Source: QWPN01 sp044360305 (GTDB lineage Bacteria > Planctomycetota > Planctomycetia > Pirellulales > UBA1268). From it: a stretch of DNA of 63,296 nucleotides. The notes under the pieces are model-generated. The model was not told where the DNA came from. It saw only the letters and a list, made by a program, of their open reading frames with translations, and did not search any database. A program made the position numbers and the translations under genes. Shown here one piece after another: positions 25,283-32,948 of the stretch. The first letter of the stretch is position 1; each line of letters opens with the position of its first letter. The stretch is taken from positions 1-63,296 of the forward strand of contig JBIKKQ010000002.1 of the NCBI GenBank assembly GCA_044360305.1, written 5' to 3'.

Positions 25283-26610
25283 CAGCGTCGCCATCGAACC
25301 GGCCCGCGGCCGTGGATCCGCGGATCACCCGCCGGGGGGCGGTCGCGCGGAGCGCAGCCGCCACGCTCGCCGCCGCGCGGGTGCTGGCCCCGGGCATGTT
25401 CGTCGGCTGCTCGCTCGGCATCCCGCCGCGGCAGTCCGAGGTCATGCTCGGCCTGCTCCACTCGCAGACCGGGCCGCTGGGGATCAGCGCCACCGGGCTC
25501 CGCGACATCGAGCTCCACGCCGTGGAGACGATCAACGCCGCCGGCGGAATCCTTGGCCGGAAGGTCGTCACCCGGGCCCCCAATCCCCGCTCCCGGCCGG
25601 AACTGTTCGTGAAGCGGGCCCGGCAGCTGCTCGAGGCCGATCCGGTGGCCGTGTTCGGCTGCTGGACGAGCACCAGCCGCAAGGCCGTGCTGCCAATCTT
25701 CGAGGAAGCAGAGAAGCTCCTCCTCTACTCGGTGCAGTACGAGGGGAACGAGTCGTCGAAGTACTGCGTCTACGGGGGGATGGTGCCGAACCAGCAGATC
25801 ATCCCGGCGCTCGACTGGCTGCTCGGCGCGGAGGGGGGCGGGAAGAAAAAAATCTTCCTCGTCGGATCGGACTACATCTTCCCGCGAACCGCCAATTTCA
25901 TCGCCAAGAAGTACCTCAAGTCGAAGGGGCTGGCGGTCGTCGGCGAGGCCTACGTGCCGCTCGGCGACCGGGACTTTTCCACGGTCGTGAAATACGTGCA
26001 GGCGAGCGGCGCCGACTGCGTGCTGAACACCGTCAACGGCGACTCGAATCTCGGCCTGTTCGCCGCCCTCGCCGCCGCGCAGGTCGATCCGGCCAAGGTG
26101 CCGGTGCTCTCCACGAGCATCGCCGAGGACGAACTCCGCGGCCTGCTGCCGGCGCAGGTCAAGGGGCACCTCGCCGTGTCGTGCTACTTCCAGAGCCTCG
26201 ACACGCCGGCCAACAAGGCCTGGGTGCAGGGGTTCCGCGACGCCTTCGGCTTCGACCGCGTGACCGGCGACCCGATGGAGCCCGACTGGTGCCTCCTGCA
26301 CCTGTGGAAGAAGGCCGTGGAGAAGGCGGGCTCGTTCGAGACCGAGGCGGTGCGGCAGGCGTTCCGCGACGGCCTCGAGTTCGCCGGTCCGGGCGGGGCG
26401 GTGCGGCTCGACCCGCGGACCCAGCACACGACGAAGTACTGCCGCATCGGCCGGATCCGCGCCGACCGGCAGTTCGACATCATCCACGACTCGGGCGTCC
26501 CCATCGCCCCGGATCCTTACCCCGAGATCGCCTTCCCCGGCTGGTCGGTGGACTGGACGAAGGGGGGCGTCACCCGCGGCGCGGAGGTGGACATCCATGG
26601 CGACGTTTGA
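25279..26610 (+). CDS. UrtA/AmiC-type periplasmic substrate-binding protein
   Basis: A 443-residue binding protein of the urea/short-amide receptor family (UrtA, FmdD, AmiC). The N-terminus has a Tat-like T-R-R-G-A-V-A-R-S and a Cys at F-V-G-C-S-L-G, so export as a lipoprotein is possible. Family motifs include G-L-L-H-S-Q-T-G-P-L-G-I-S, A-A-G-G-I-L-G-R-K-V, C-W-T-S-T-S-R-K-A-V-L-P, Y-V-P-L-G and D-P-M-E-P-D-W. No urtBCDE permease or ATPase genes follow; instead it sits between a DUF4239 membrane protein and an AIM24 protein, overlapping both. It may be a sensor or scavenger protein rather than a transporter part. Confidence 0.88.
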   Translation: MTASPSNRPAAVDPRITRRGAVARSAAATLAAARVLAPGMFVGCSLGIPPRQSEVMLGLLHSQTGPLGISATGLRDIELHAVETINAAGGILGRKVVTRAPNPRSRPELFVKRARQLLEADPVAVFGCWTSTSRKAVLPIFEEAEKLLLYSVQYEGNESSKYCVYGGMVPNQQIIPALDWLLGAEGGGKKKIFLVGSDYIFPRTANFIAKKYLKSKGLAVVGEAYVPLGDRDFSTVVKYVQASGADCVLNTVNGDSNLGLFAALAAAQVDPAKVPVLSTSIAEDELRGLLPAQVKGHLAVSCYFQSLDTPANKAWVQGFRDAFGFDRVTGDPMEPDWCLLHLWKKAVEKAGSFETEAVRQAFRDGLEFAGPGGAVRLDPRTQHTTKYCRIGRIRADRQFDIIHDSGVPIAPDPYPEIAFPGWSVDWTKGGVTRGAEVDIHGDV

Positions 26611-27268
26611 GGTCGAGTCGAGCGAGGGCATGCGCTGGGTCCGCGTCGATCTCGACGACGACGACGTGCGCACGGAGCGCGGGGCGCTCAACCACATGCA
26701 GGGCGCGATCCGGATGGACGTGCCGTTTCCGACGCTCCAGGCCTGGTGGGTGTCGCTGTTCTCCGACGAGTCGCCGATCCGGCCCCGGTACTCGGGCACG
26801 GGAAGCGTCTGGCTGGACTCGACGCTCGGCGGCTATCAGGTGATGCGGATCAAGCAGGGTGAACGCTGGATCCTCGACACCCGCTGCTACTGGGCCAGCG
26901 ACGGCGAGGTTCGGCTGGCGATCCACCGCGAGTCGATGTGGACGTCGTGGTGGGCCGACCAGGGCCTGTTCTGGTACAAGACCGCGCTCACCGGGACGGG
27001 CCAGGTGGTGCTGGCGGTGGACGGTCCGGTGGAGGAGGTGGAGCTCAAAAACGACCGCCTCATCACCGACGGGGCGTTCGTGGTCGCCCGCACGGATGGC
27101 ATCCGGCTGCGGATCCGTCGCCCCGCCCGGTCGTTCATCAGTTCCTGGATGTCGGGGCAGAAACTCGCCCAGTCCTACGAGGGCACCGGCCGGCTCCTGC
27201 TCTGCACGGTGCCCTATTGGCGGCAGCGGATGCAGCGCGAGCGGAACTTCGACCCGATGTACGCCTGA
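26597..27268 (+). CDS. AIM24 family protein
   Basis: A 223-residue protein of the AIM24/DUF124 family, a compact beta-rich fold related to the tryptophan RNA-binding attenuator shape. Typical features are G-A-L-N-H-M-Q-G-A-I, G-T-G-S-V-W-L-D, W-I-L-D-T-R-C-Y-W-A-S-D, G-Q-V-V-L-A-V-D-G-P-V and L-A-Q-S-Y-E-G-T-G-R. There is no signal peptide. The role of bacterial members is unknown; the yeast protein affects mitochondrial inner-membrane organisation. It overlaps the preceding binding-protein gene by 14 bases, with GGAGG about 9 bases before its ATG, so the three genes are one unit. Confidence 0.85.
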   Translation: MATFEVESSEGMRWVRVDLDDDDVRTERGALNHMQGAIRMDVPFPTLQAWWVSLFSDESPIRPRYSGTGSVWLDSTLGGYQVMRIKQGERWILDTRCYWASDGEVRLAIHRESMWTSWWADQGLFWYKTALTGTGQVVLAVDGPVEEVELKNDRLITDGAFVVARTDGIRLRIRRPARSFISSWMSGQKLAQSYEGTGRLLLCTVPYWRQRMQRERNFDPMYA

Positions 27269-27404
27269 CCGAACGACGGGGACAGGAGCGGGTCGTGGGG
27301 CTGTACGGCCGCCACGGCCCGCGCCGCCGACGGCCGCCCACGCTCCATGTCGGCTCGGTTTGCCCGGCCGTGTGATCCGGTTCAGGGAGGGTACGATCGA
27401 CGGG

Positions 27405-28565
27405 ATGCCCGGTGATCCATCCACACCGCTCGCCCCGCGCCGTGTCGCCGGCGGTCTTGTGGTCGTCGCGATGCTTGCGGCCACGGCCGTGGCCTGTCCG
27501 TTTTGCGGTGTCGTCGGCCGATCGCTCGCCGAGCGCCGTGATACCGCCGCCGTCACGGCGGTCGGTGAGGCTGCCGGGCCGGCGGCCCGTGGCAGCGACG
27601 GGCTTTTGGAACAGCCCTTCATCCTCCGGCAGACGATTCGTGGTCCGCTCCCCGGCGGCAACGCCCCCGTGACGGCGCGGGTCGAGGGAGCGGTCGAGGG
27701 GTTTGCCGTGCTGTTTGGCGCGGGGCCGCGGGCCGGCGCGGCGGACCGCTGGGAGGCGATCGCCGCCGACGAGGCCCTGCTCGCGCACGTGGCCGCCGCC
27801 CCGGCGACGACGCGGCCGGCGGCTGAGCGGCTCGCCTGGTTTGCGGCGCGGCTCGAGCATCCCGACCGGCCGATCGCCGACGACGCGTTCACGGAATTCG
27901 GGCTCGCCCCGTTCGCGGCGGTCCGCGACGCGGCGGGCGGATTCGACGCCGGCAAACTCGGGGCCTGGGTGGTCGATCCCGGCATCGACCAGCGTCGGCG
28001 TGGTTTTTACGGTCTCGCCCTCGGGCTGGTGGCGGTCCGCGAGCGGGACGCGGCGATGCGGGCCCGACTGACCGCGGTCCTGCGCGGGGCGATCGACCGT
28101 CCCGGGACCGACGTGCGCGCGGGATTCGACGGTCTCCTGGCCGGCCTGCTCGTGGCCGAGGGTGGCGGCGGTCTCGACTGGATCGTCGGCCGCGGACTGT
28201 GCAGCCCCGAGACGCGGGCCGGGGACGCCCGGCACGCGCTGGCGGCGCTGCGGTTCGCGTGGGAGCAGTTGGCCGAGACGGTGCCGCGGGACGCCGTGGC
28301 CCGGGCCACCGGCGGGCTCGTGGACAACCCCGCGGTGGCCGCCGACGCCGTGGTCGATCTGGCCCGGTACCAGGCCTGGGATGCCGTGGACGCGGTGGCG
28401 GCGGCCTGGGGCCGGTTCGGCGGCGATGATCCGCTCGTGAGGCGGGCGGTGGCCGGCTACCTGGCTGCCTGTCCCCTGCCGGCGGCCCGGGCCCATTTGG
28501 ACCGGCTTCGGCAGGCTGAGCCGGACCGGCTTCGGCAGGCCCTCGAAGCCGCTGCCCTCCGCTAA
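27405..28565 (+). CDS. Secreted CPFC-motif protein, second copy
   Basis: A 386-residue paralogue of the protein at 21225. A signal peptide (G-G-L-V-V-V-A-M-L-A-A-T-A-V-A) is followed at once by C-P-F-C-G-V. The helical repeat domain keeps E-R-L-A-W-F-A-A-R-L, T-E-F-G-L-A-P-F and the final A-A-C-P-L-P-A-A-R block, but the linker and membrane anchor of the first copy are missing, so this one is probably free in the periplasm. Two imperfect repeats of D-R-L-R-Q-A end the protein. TACGAT at 27392-27397 lies 7 bases before the ATG (possible leaderless start), while GGAGG at 27386-27390 is far for a ribosome site. Gene stands alone. Confidence 0.75.
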   Translation: MPGDPSTPLAPRRVAGGLVVVAMLAATAVACPFCGVVGRSLAERRDTAAVTAVGEAAGPAARGSDGLLEQPFILRQTIRGPLPGGNAPVTARVEGAVEGFAVLFGAGPRAGAADRWEAIAADEALLAHVAAAPATTRPAAERLAWFAARLEHPDRPIADDAFTEFGLAPFAAVRDAAGGFDAGKLGAWVVDPGIDQRRRGFYGLALGLVAVRERDAAMRARLTAVLRGAIDRPGTDVRAGFDGLLAGLLVAEGGGGLDWIVGRGLCSPETRAGDARHALAALRFAWEQLAETVPRDAVARATGGLVDNPAVAADAVVDLARYQAWDAVDAVAAAWGRFGGDDPLVRRAVAGYLAACPLPAARAHLDRLRQAEPDRLRQALEAAALR

Positions 28566-28610
28566 TCGCCCGCGAAAACGCGATGCCCGCCCCAAAAAGC
28601 GCCCCCAGAA

Positions 28611-28686
28611 GGACAGGCACGATCCAGGCCGCCCGGGGAAAAAGGACAGGCATAATTCCGGTCCCCCGAACGCAACGGGACAGGCA
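28611..28686 (+). repeat. Three GGACAGGCA repeats at 33/34-base spacing
   Basis: GGACAGGCA occurs at 28611, 28644 and 28678 in the 369-base gap 28566-28934 ahead of the MoxR operon. The near-equal spacing (33, 34 bases, about three helical turns) would put the sites on one face of the DNA. They could be operator sites or remnants of a dispersed repeat. Besides these, the gap holds no ORF; a GAGGA site 6 bases before 28935 serves the MoxR start. Confidence 0.5.
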
Positions 28687-28934
28687 TTGTTGGCCCGTAT
28701 TCCCGTTTTTGGGCGATACCCGGCGGCCGCCCTGAGGTTTTCCGCATCCGCTGGGTCGGCCAGTGCGAAACCATCTCCGCTGGGGCATACTTCGGGTGCC
28801 GGAGCCCCACCGGTCCCGCCCGCTGACCCCCAGTTGGCACGGTACGCCGGAGAAACCCGGCTGCCGCCCGAAGTCCGAACCACCGGCTTTCAGCCCAGTT
28901 CACCCCCCCAGGACCCAGACCCACGAGGAACCTC

Positions 28935-29969
28935 ATGGCCACCGTTTCCACTCCCGAACCAGCCGCCAAGCTCAATGACGACGACGTCGCCGCCATCAAC
29001 CGGCTCGGCTCCGTCTATCAGCGGCTCAAGAAGGAACTGGGCCGCGTGATCATCGGGCAGGAGGAGACGGTCGAGCGGCTGACGATCTGCCTGTTCGCCC
29101 GCGGTCACGCGCTCCTGATGGGCGTGCCGGGTCTGGCCAAGACGCTGCTGGTCAGCAAGCTCGCCGAGACGGTGTCGCTGAAGTTCAACCGCATCCAGTT
29201 CACCCCCGACCTGATGCCGATGGACATCACCGGCACCGACATCCTCCAGGAGACCGCCGACGGTCGCCGGGAGTTTCACTTCGTCCCCGGCCCGGTGTTC
29301 GCCAACATCGTGCTCGCCGACGAGATCAACCGTGCCCCGCCGAAGACGCAGGCGGCGATGCTGGAGGCGATGCAGGAGCACAAGGTGACGGTCGTCGGCA
29401 AGACGTCGCGGCTCGATCCGCCGTTCTTCGTGCTCGCCACGCAAAACCCGGTGGAGCAGGAAGGCACTTACCCGCTGCCGGAGGCGCAGCTCGACCGGTT
29501 CATGTTCCTCATCGAGCTCGACTATCCGACCGAGGAGGAGGAGGTGATGATCGCCCGGAGCACCACGGGCAACACGGTCCCCTCGCTGGAGCACGTCCTC
29601 ACGGCGGCTGAGATCATCGACTATCAGCAGATCGTCCGCCGCGTGCCGGTGCCGGATCATATCTACCAGTTCGCGGCCAAGCTCGTCCGCAAGACGCGGC
29701 CGCGCGGCGAGACGGCGCCCGCCTGGCTCAAGCCGCTGGTCTCATGGGGTGCCGGTCCGCGGGCCGTGCAGAACCTGATCCTCGGCGCCAAGTCGCGGGC
29801 GGCGCTCTCCGGCAGCTACATGGTCCGGCTCGAGGACATCGAGGCGGTGGCGGCACCGGTGCTTACGCACCGACTGATCACCACGTTCGCGGCCCAGGCC
29901 GAGGGGATCGACGCCAAGCAGATCGTCGGCCGGCTGGTGAAGGAAACGGTCGCGGAGCAGGTGGGCTGA
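28935..29969 (+). CDS. MoxR-family AAA+ ATPase
   Basis: A 344-residue cytoplasmic AAA+ ATPase. Walker A is G-V-P-G-L-A-K-T (63-70), Walker B is I-V-L-A-D-E-I-N-R (125-133), and the family-typical M-L-E-A-M-Q-E, sensor A-T-Q-N-P-V-E and G-T-Y-P-L-P-E-A-Q-L-D-R-F are present. MoxR proteins act as chaperone-like motors that mature or activate vWA-containing partners; here three vWA-type genes follow directly. It is the first of eleven rightward genes (28935-46800). The ribosome site is GAGGA, 6 bases before the ATG; spacing to the DUF58 gene is 22 bases. Confidence 0.96.
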   Translation: MATVSTPEPAAKLNDDDVAAINRLGSVYQRLKKELGRVIIGQEETVERLTICLFARGHALLMGVPGLAKTLLVSKLAETVSLKFNRIQFTPDLMPMDITGTDILQETADGRREFHFVPGPVFANIVLADEINRAPPKTQAAMLEAMQEHKVTVVGKTSRLDPPFFVLATQNPVEQEGTYPLPEAQLDRFMFLIELDYPTEEEEVMIARSTTGNTVPSLEHVLTAAEIIDYQQIVRRVPVPDHIYQFAAKLVRKTRPRGETAPAWLKPLVSWGAGPRAVQNLILGAKSRAALSGSYMVRLEDIEAVAAPVLTHRLITTFAAQAEGIDAKQIVGRLVKETVAEQVG

Positions 29970-29991
29970 ACCGCCGAAAGGGACCGAGGGC

Positions 29992-30906
29992 ATGATCGGC
30001 GAACGCCAGACCCGCAGTTTTCTCGACCCCCAGGTTCTCTCGCGATTGGCGAGCGTGCCCCTGCTGGCCCGTCAGCCGATGGTCGGCGGCGTGTCGGGGC
30101 GGCACGTGAGCCCGCACCGCGGGTCGAGCGTGGAGTTCGCCGAGTACCGCAAGTACGTCCCCGGCGACGACCTGCGCCGGCTCGACTGGCGGGCCTTCGG
30201 CCGATCCGACCGGTTTTACGTCAAGGAGTACGAGGCCGACACCAACCTGCGGTGCTGCTTCGTGCTCGACACCTCGGGGTCGATGAACTTCGGCGCCGAG
30301 GGGCGCATGACGAAGATCGACTACGCCCGGCGGATCTGCGGCTCGCTCGCCTACCTCGCCTCCCAGCAGGGAGACGCGGTCGGCATCTCCTGCGTGGCCG
30401 ACGGCATCGTGCGCACGCTGCCGCCGCGACGCAGCCCGACCCACCTCCGGCTCATGTTTGACATCCTCGACGAGGCGAAGCCGGCCGGGGCGTCGCGGCT
30501 CCCCGAGGTGCTCCACGAGCTCGCCGAAACGATCCGGCAGCGGGCCCTGGTGGTGATCGTCTCCGACCTGTTCATGGATCCGGCGGTGCTGGCGTCGAGC
30601 TTCAGCCACCTCCGGTTCCGCCGCCACGACGTGTCGGTCTTCCATCTGCTCGATCCGCAGGAGATCGGCTTCAAGTTCCAGCGGCCGACGCGGTTCCTCG
30701 ACATGGAGGGGGGCGGCTCGATCTTCACCGATCCGGTGGACATCGCCGACCGCTACCACCAGGCGGTGACCCGGTATCTGGAGGGCATGAAGAAGGTGGT
30801 GCTCGAGTCGGGTGTCGATTACCACCGCGTGCTGACCGACGAAAACTACGAGCAGCTGCTGGCGCGATTCCTCGTCGCCCGGGCCGCCGGAAAGGGGCTG
30901 CGATGA
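29992..30906 (+). CDS. DUF58 / vWA-fold protein
   Basis: A 304-residue DUF58 protein, the standard partner of MoxR. The signature S-V-E-F-A-E-Y-R-K-Y-V-P-G-D-D-L-R-R-L-D is followed by W-R-A-F-G-R-S-D-R-F-Y-V-K-E-Y. A von Willebrand A-like domain follows, with an intact metal-ion-dependent adhesion site D-T-S-G-S-M-N at about 91-97 and L-V-V-I-V-S-D-L-F-M later. No membrane helix is present, so it probably sits in the cytoplasm bound to the BatA-like protein. The stop overlaps the next gene's ATG by four bases. Confidence 0.95.
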   Translation: MIGERQTRSFLDPQVLSRLASVPLLARQPMVGGVSGRHVSPHRGSSVEFAEYRKYVPGDDLRRLDWRAFGRSDRFYVKEYEADTNLRCCFVLDTSGSMNFGAEGRMTKIDYARRICGSLAYLASQQGDAVGISCVADGIVRTLPPRRSPTHLRLMFDILDEAKPAGASRLPEVLHELAETIRQRALVVIVSDLFMDPAVLASSFSHLRFRRHDVSVFHLLDPQEIGFKFQRPTRFLDMEGGGSIFTDPVDIADRYHQAVTRYLEGMKKVVLESGVDYHRVLTDENYEQLLARFLVARAAGKGLR

Positions 30907-32948
30907 CATTTCTTCAGCCCCTGATGCTCGCGGCCCTGCCGCTGGTGAGCCTGCCGCTCATCATCCACCTGATCAACCAGCGCCGGTTCCAGACCGTGCC
31001 CTGGGCGGCGATGATGTTCCTGATGGCGGCCAAGGCGCTGTCCCGCGGCTACTCCCGGCTGCGGAACTGGCTGATCATGGCGATGCGCATGGCGGCGATC
31101 GCGGCCCTGCTCTTCGCCGTCGGCCGGCCGCTGTCGCGGGGCTGGCTGGCGCTGGCCGGTGGCGCCCGGCCCGACCTCGCCGTCGTGATCCTCGACCGCT
31201 CGCCGTCGATGCAGCAGCGCAGCGTTGCGGCCGCCGACACCAAGCTCGAGACCGGCCGCCGGCAGCTGGTCGAATCGCTGCAGACGCTCGGTGCCTCGCG
31301 ATGCGTGCTGTTCACCGACCCGGCCACGAAGCCGGTCGAGCTCTCCAGTCCCGCGCAGCTCGCCGACCTGCCGGTGGCGGAGCCGACCGCGGCCGCCGCC
31401 GACATCCCGATGCTGATGCAGTCGGTCTACGACTACATGGTGGAAAACAAGGTCGGCACGACGGAGGTCTGGATCTGCTCCGACCAGCGGCAGAACGACT
31501 GGTCGCCGGAGAACGGCGTCTGGGGCGGCCTGCGCGATGCGTTTGCCAAGCTCCCGCAGCAGGTGCGGTTTCAGCTCGTCTCTTATACCGAGCCGGCGAC
31601 CGACAACGTCGCCGTCCGGGTGACGGAGGCGCGGGTCGAGAAACGCGGCGACGATCGCGAGCTCCTGGTGACGGTCGCGGCGTCGCGGCTGGTGTCGGGC
31701 GATAAGAAGACGCTGCCCCTGCGGTTCGAGATCGGCGGCGTCGCCTCGACGGTCGATCTGGAGCTCGTTGGTCGCGAGGCCGTGCTCAAGAATCATCCGA
31801 TCCCGCTGGAGCGGTCCGCGGGGAGCCGCGGCTGGGGCAAGGTGTCGATCGCCGCCGACTCCAACGCCGCCGACAACGAGTTCTACTTCGTCTTCGACGA
31901 GCCCGCGCTGCGGAAGACGATCGTCGTCGCCGAGGATCAGCAGTCGCGCCGGGTCCTGTCGCTGCTCGCCGGCATTCCGCCCGAGAAGGGCCTGCAGGCC
32001 AAGGCCGAGGTCGTCGGTCCGAACGAGCTGGTGACGGCCGACTGGGACGGGACCTCGGTCCTGCTCTGGCAGGCCGATCTCCCCGAGGGGAAGGATGCCG
32101 AGCTCGTCGAGGACTTCGTCAAGCGTGGCGGGCGGGCGATCTTTTTCCCGCCGGAGAATCCCTCCAAGCGTTCATTCGCTGGGCTCTCGTGGGGCGATTG
32201 GACGACGCATGCCGAGCCGGTCAGGCCCGCGCCGTGGCGGAACGATCAGGACCTGTTCGTCAACACGCTCTCCGGCGGCCCGCTGCAGGTGGGCGAGCTG
32301 AGAATCTGGCGTTCGTGCGCCGTCTCGGGCGACCACGTCACGCTGGCTCCGCTGGAGTTCACCGATGCCACCGGCGCGACGATCGCGAGCCCGCTGCTGG
32401 CCCGGGCTTCGGACGGCAGCAACGCCGTCTACTTCTGCGGCACCACGCCCAACGGCCGCGATTCGTCGCTGGCGCGGGATGGGGTCGTGCTGTACGCCAT
32501 GGTGCATCGGGCGATCGATCGCGGCCTCGCGGCCTTGGGCACATCGCGGCAGATGGACGCCGGGCCGGCGGCGGCCTTCCTCGCCGCCGATCAGGCGGGC
32601 TGGACCCGGCTGGCCGGACCGGCTGACGCGCTGTCGACCGAACTGGGGCGGCATGCGGGCGTGTTCGCCAATGGCGACCGCCAGGTCGCCGTGAACCGGC
32701 CCGTCGCCGAGGACACGGCCGAGATCGCCAATGACGGCAGGATCGACGAGGTGTTCGGTGATCTGCCGTTTGCCAGGCTGGTCGGCAAGGCGGGCAATTC
32801 CGACAGCCTCGTGCAGGAAATATGGCGGGCGTTCCTGATCTCGATGATGATCGCGCTGATCGCCGAGGGGCTGCTCTGCCTGCCCCGCTCGGCGGCCGCC
32901 GAGCGGGCTCCCTTCGAAGGCATGCGTCCCCTGGAGGCCGCCGTATGA
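30903..32948 (+). CDS. BatA-like membrane protein with vWA domain
   Basis: A 681-residue protein with an N-terminal BatA/aerotolerance-type double helix: M-T-F-L-Q-P-L-M-L-A-A-L-P-L, the motif I-P/I-I-H-L-I-N-Q-R-R-F and a second helix at about 58-80. A vWA-like domain with D-R-S-P-S (MIDAS-type) starts near residue 97, and a helix near the C-terminus (I-S-M-M-I-A-L-I-A-E-G-L-L-C-L) returns the chain to the membrane. The large central part (about 220-640) is periplasmic or cytoplasmic and carries a GATase-like segment. Family members in Bacteroides contribute to oxygen tolerance; role here unknown. Translationally coupled on both sides by ATGA overlaps. Confidence 0.9.
   Translation: MTFLQPLMLAALPLVSLPLIIHLINQRRFQTVPWAAMMFLMAAKALSRGYSRLRNWLIMAMRMAAIAALLFAVGRPLSRGWLALAGGARPDLAVVILDRSPSMQQRSVAAADTKLETGRRQLVESLQTLGASRCVLFTDPATKPVELSSPAQLADLPVAEPTAAAADIPMLMQSVYDYMVENKVGTTEVWICSDQRQNDWSPENGVWGGLRDAFAKLPQQVRFQLVSYTEPATDNVAVRVTEARVEKRGDDRELLVTVAASRLVSGDKKTLPLRFEIGGVASTVDLELVGREAVLKNHPIPLERSAGSRGWGKVSIAADSNAADNEFYFVFDEPALRKTIVVAEDQQSRRVLSLLAGIPPEKGLQAKAEVVGPNELVTADWDGTSVLLWQADLPEGKDAELVEDFVKRGGRAIFFPPENPSKRSFAGLSWGDWTTHAEPVRPAPWRNDQDLFVNTLSGGPLQVGELRIWRSCAVSGDHVTLAPLEFTDATGATIASPLLARASDGSNAVYFCGTTPNGRDSSLARDGVVLYAMVHRAIDRGLAALGTSRQMDAGPAAAFLAADQAGWTRLAGPADALSTELGRHAGVFANGDRQVAVNRPVAEDTAEIANDGRIDEVFGDLPFARLVGKAGNSDSLVQEIWRAFLISMMIALIAEGLLCLPRSAAAERAPFEGMRPLEAAV

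Noticed and set aside
27269..27404. Small ORF between AIM24 and the second CPFC gene
   Set aside because: No ribosome site, composition or similarity supports coding.
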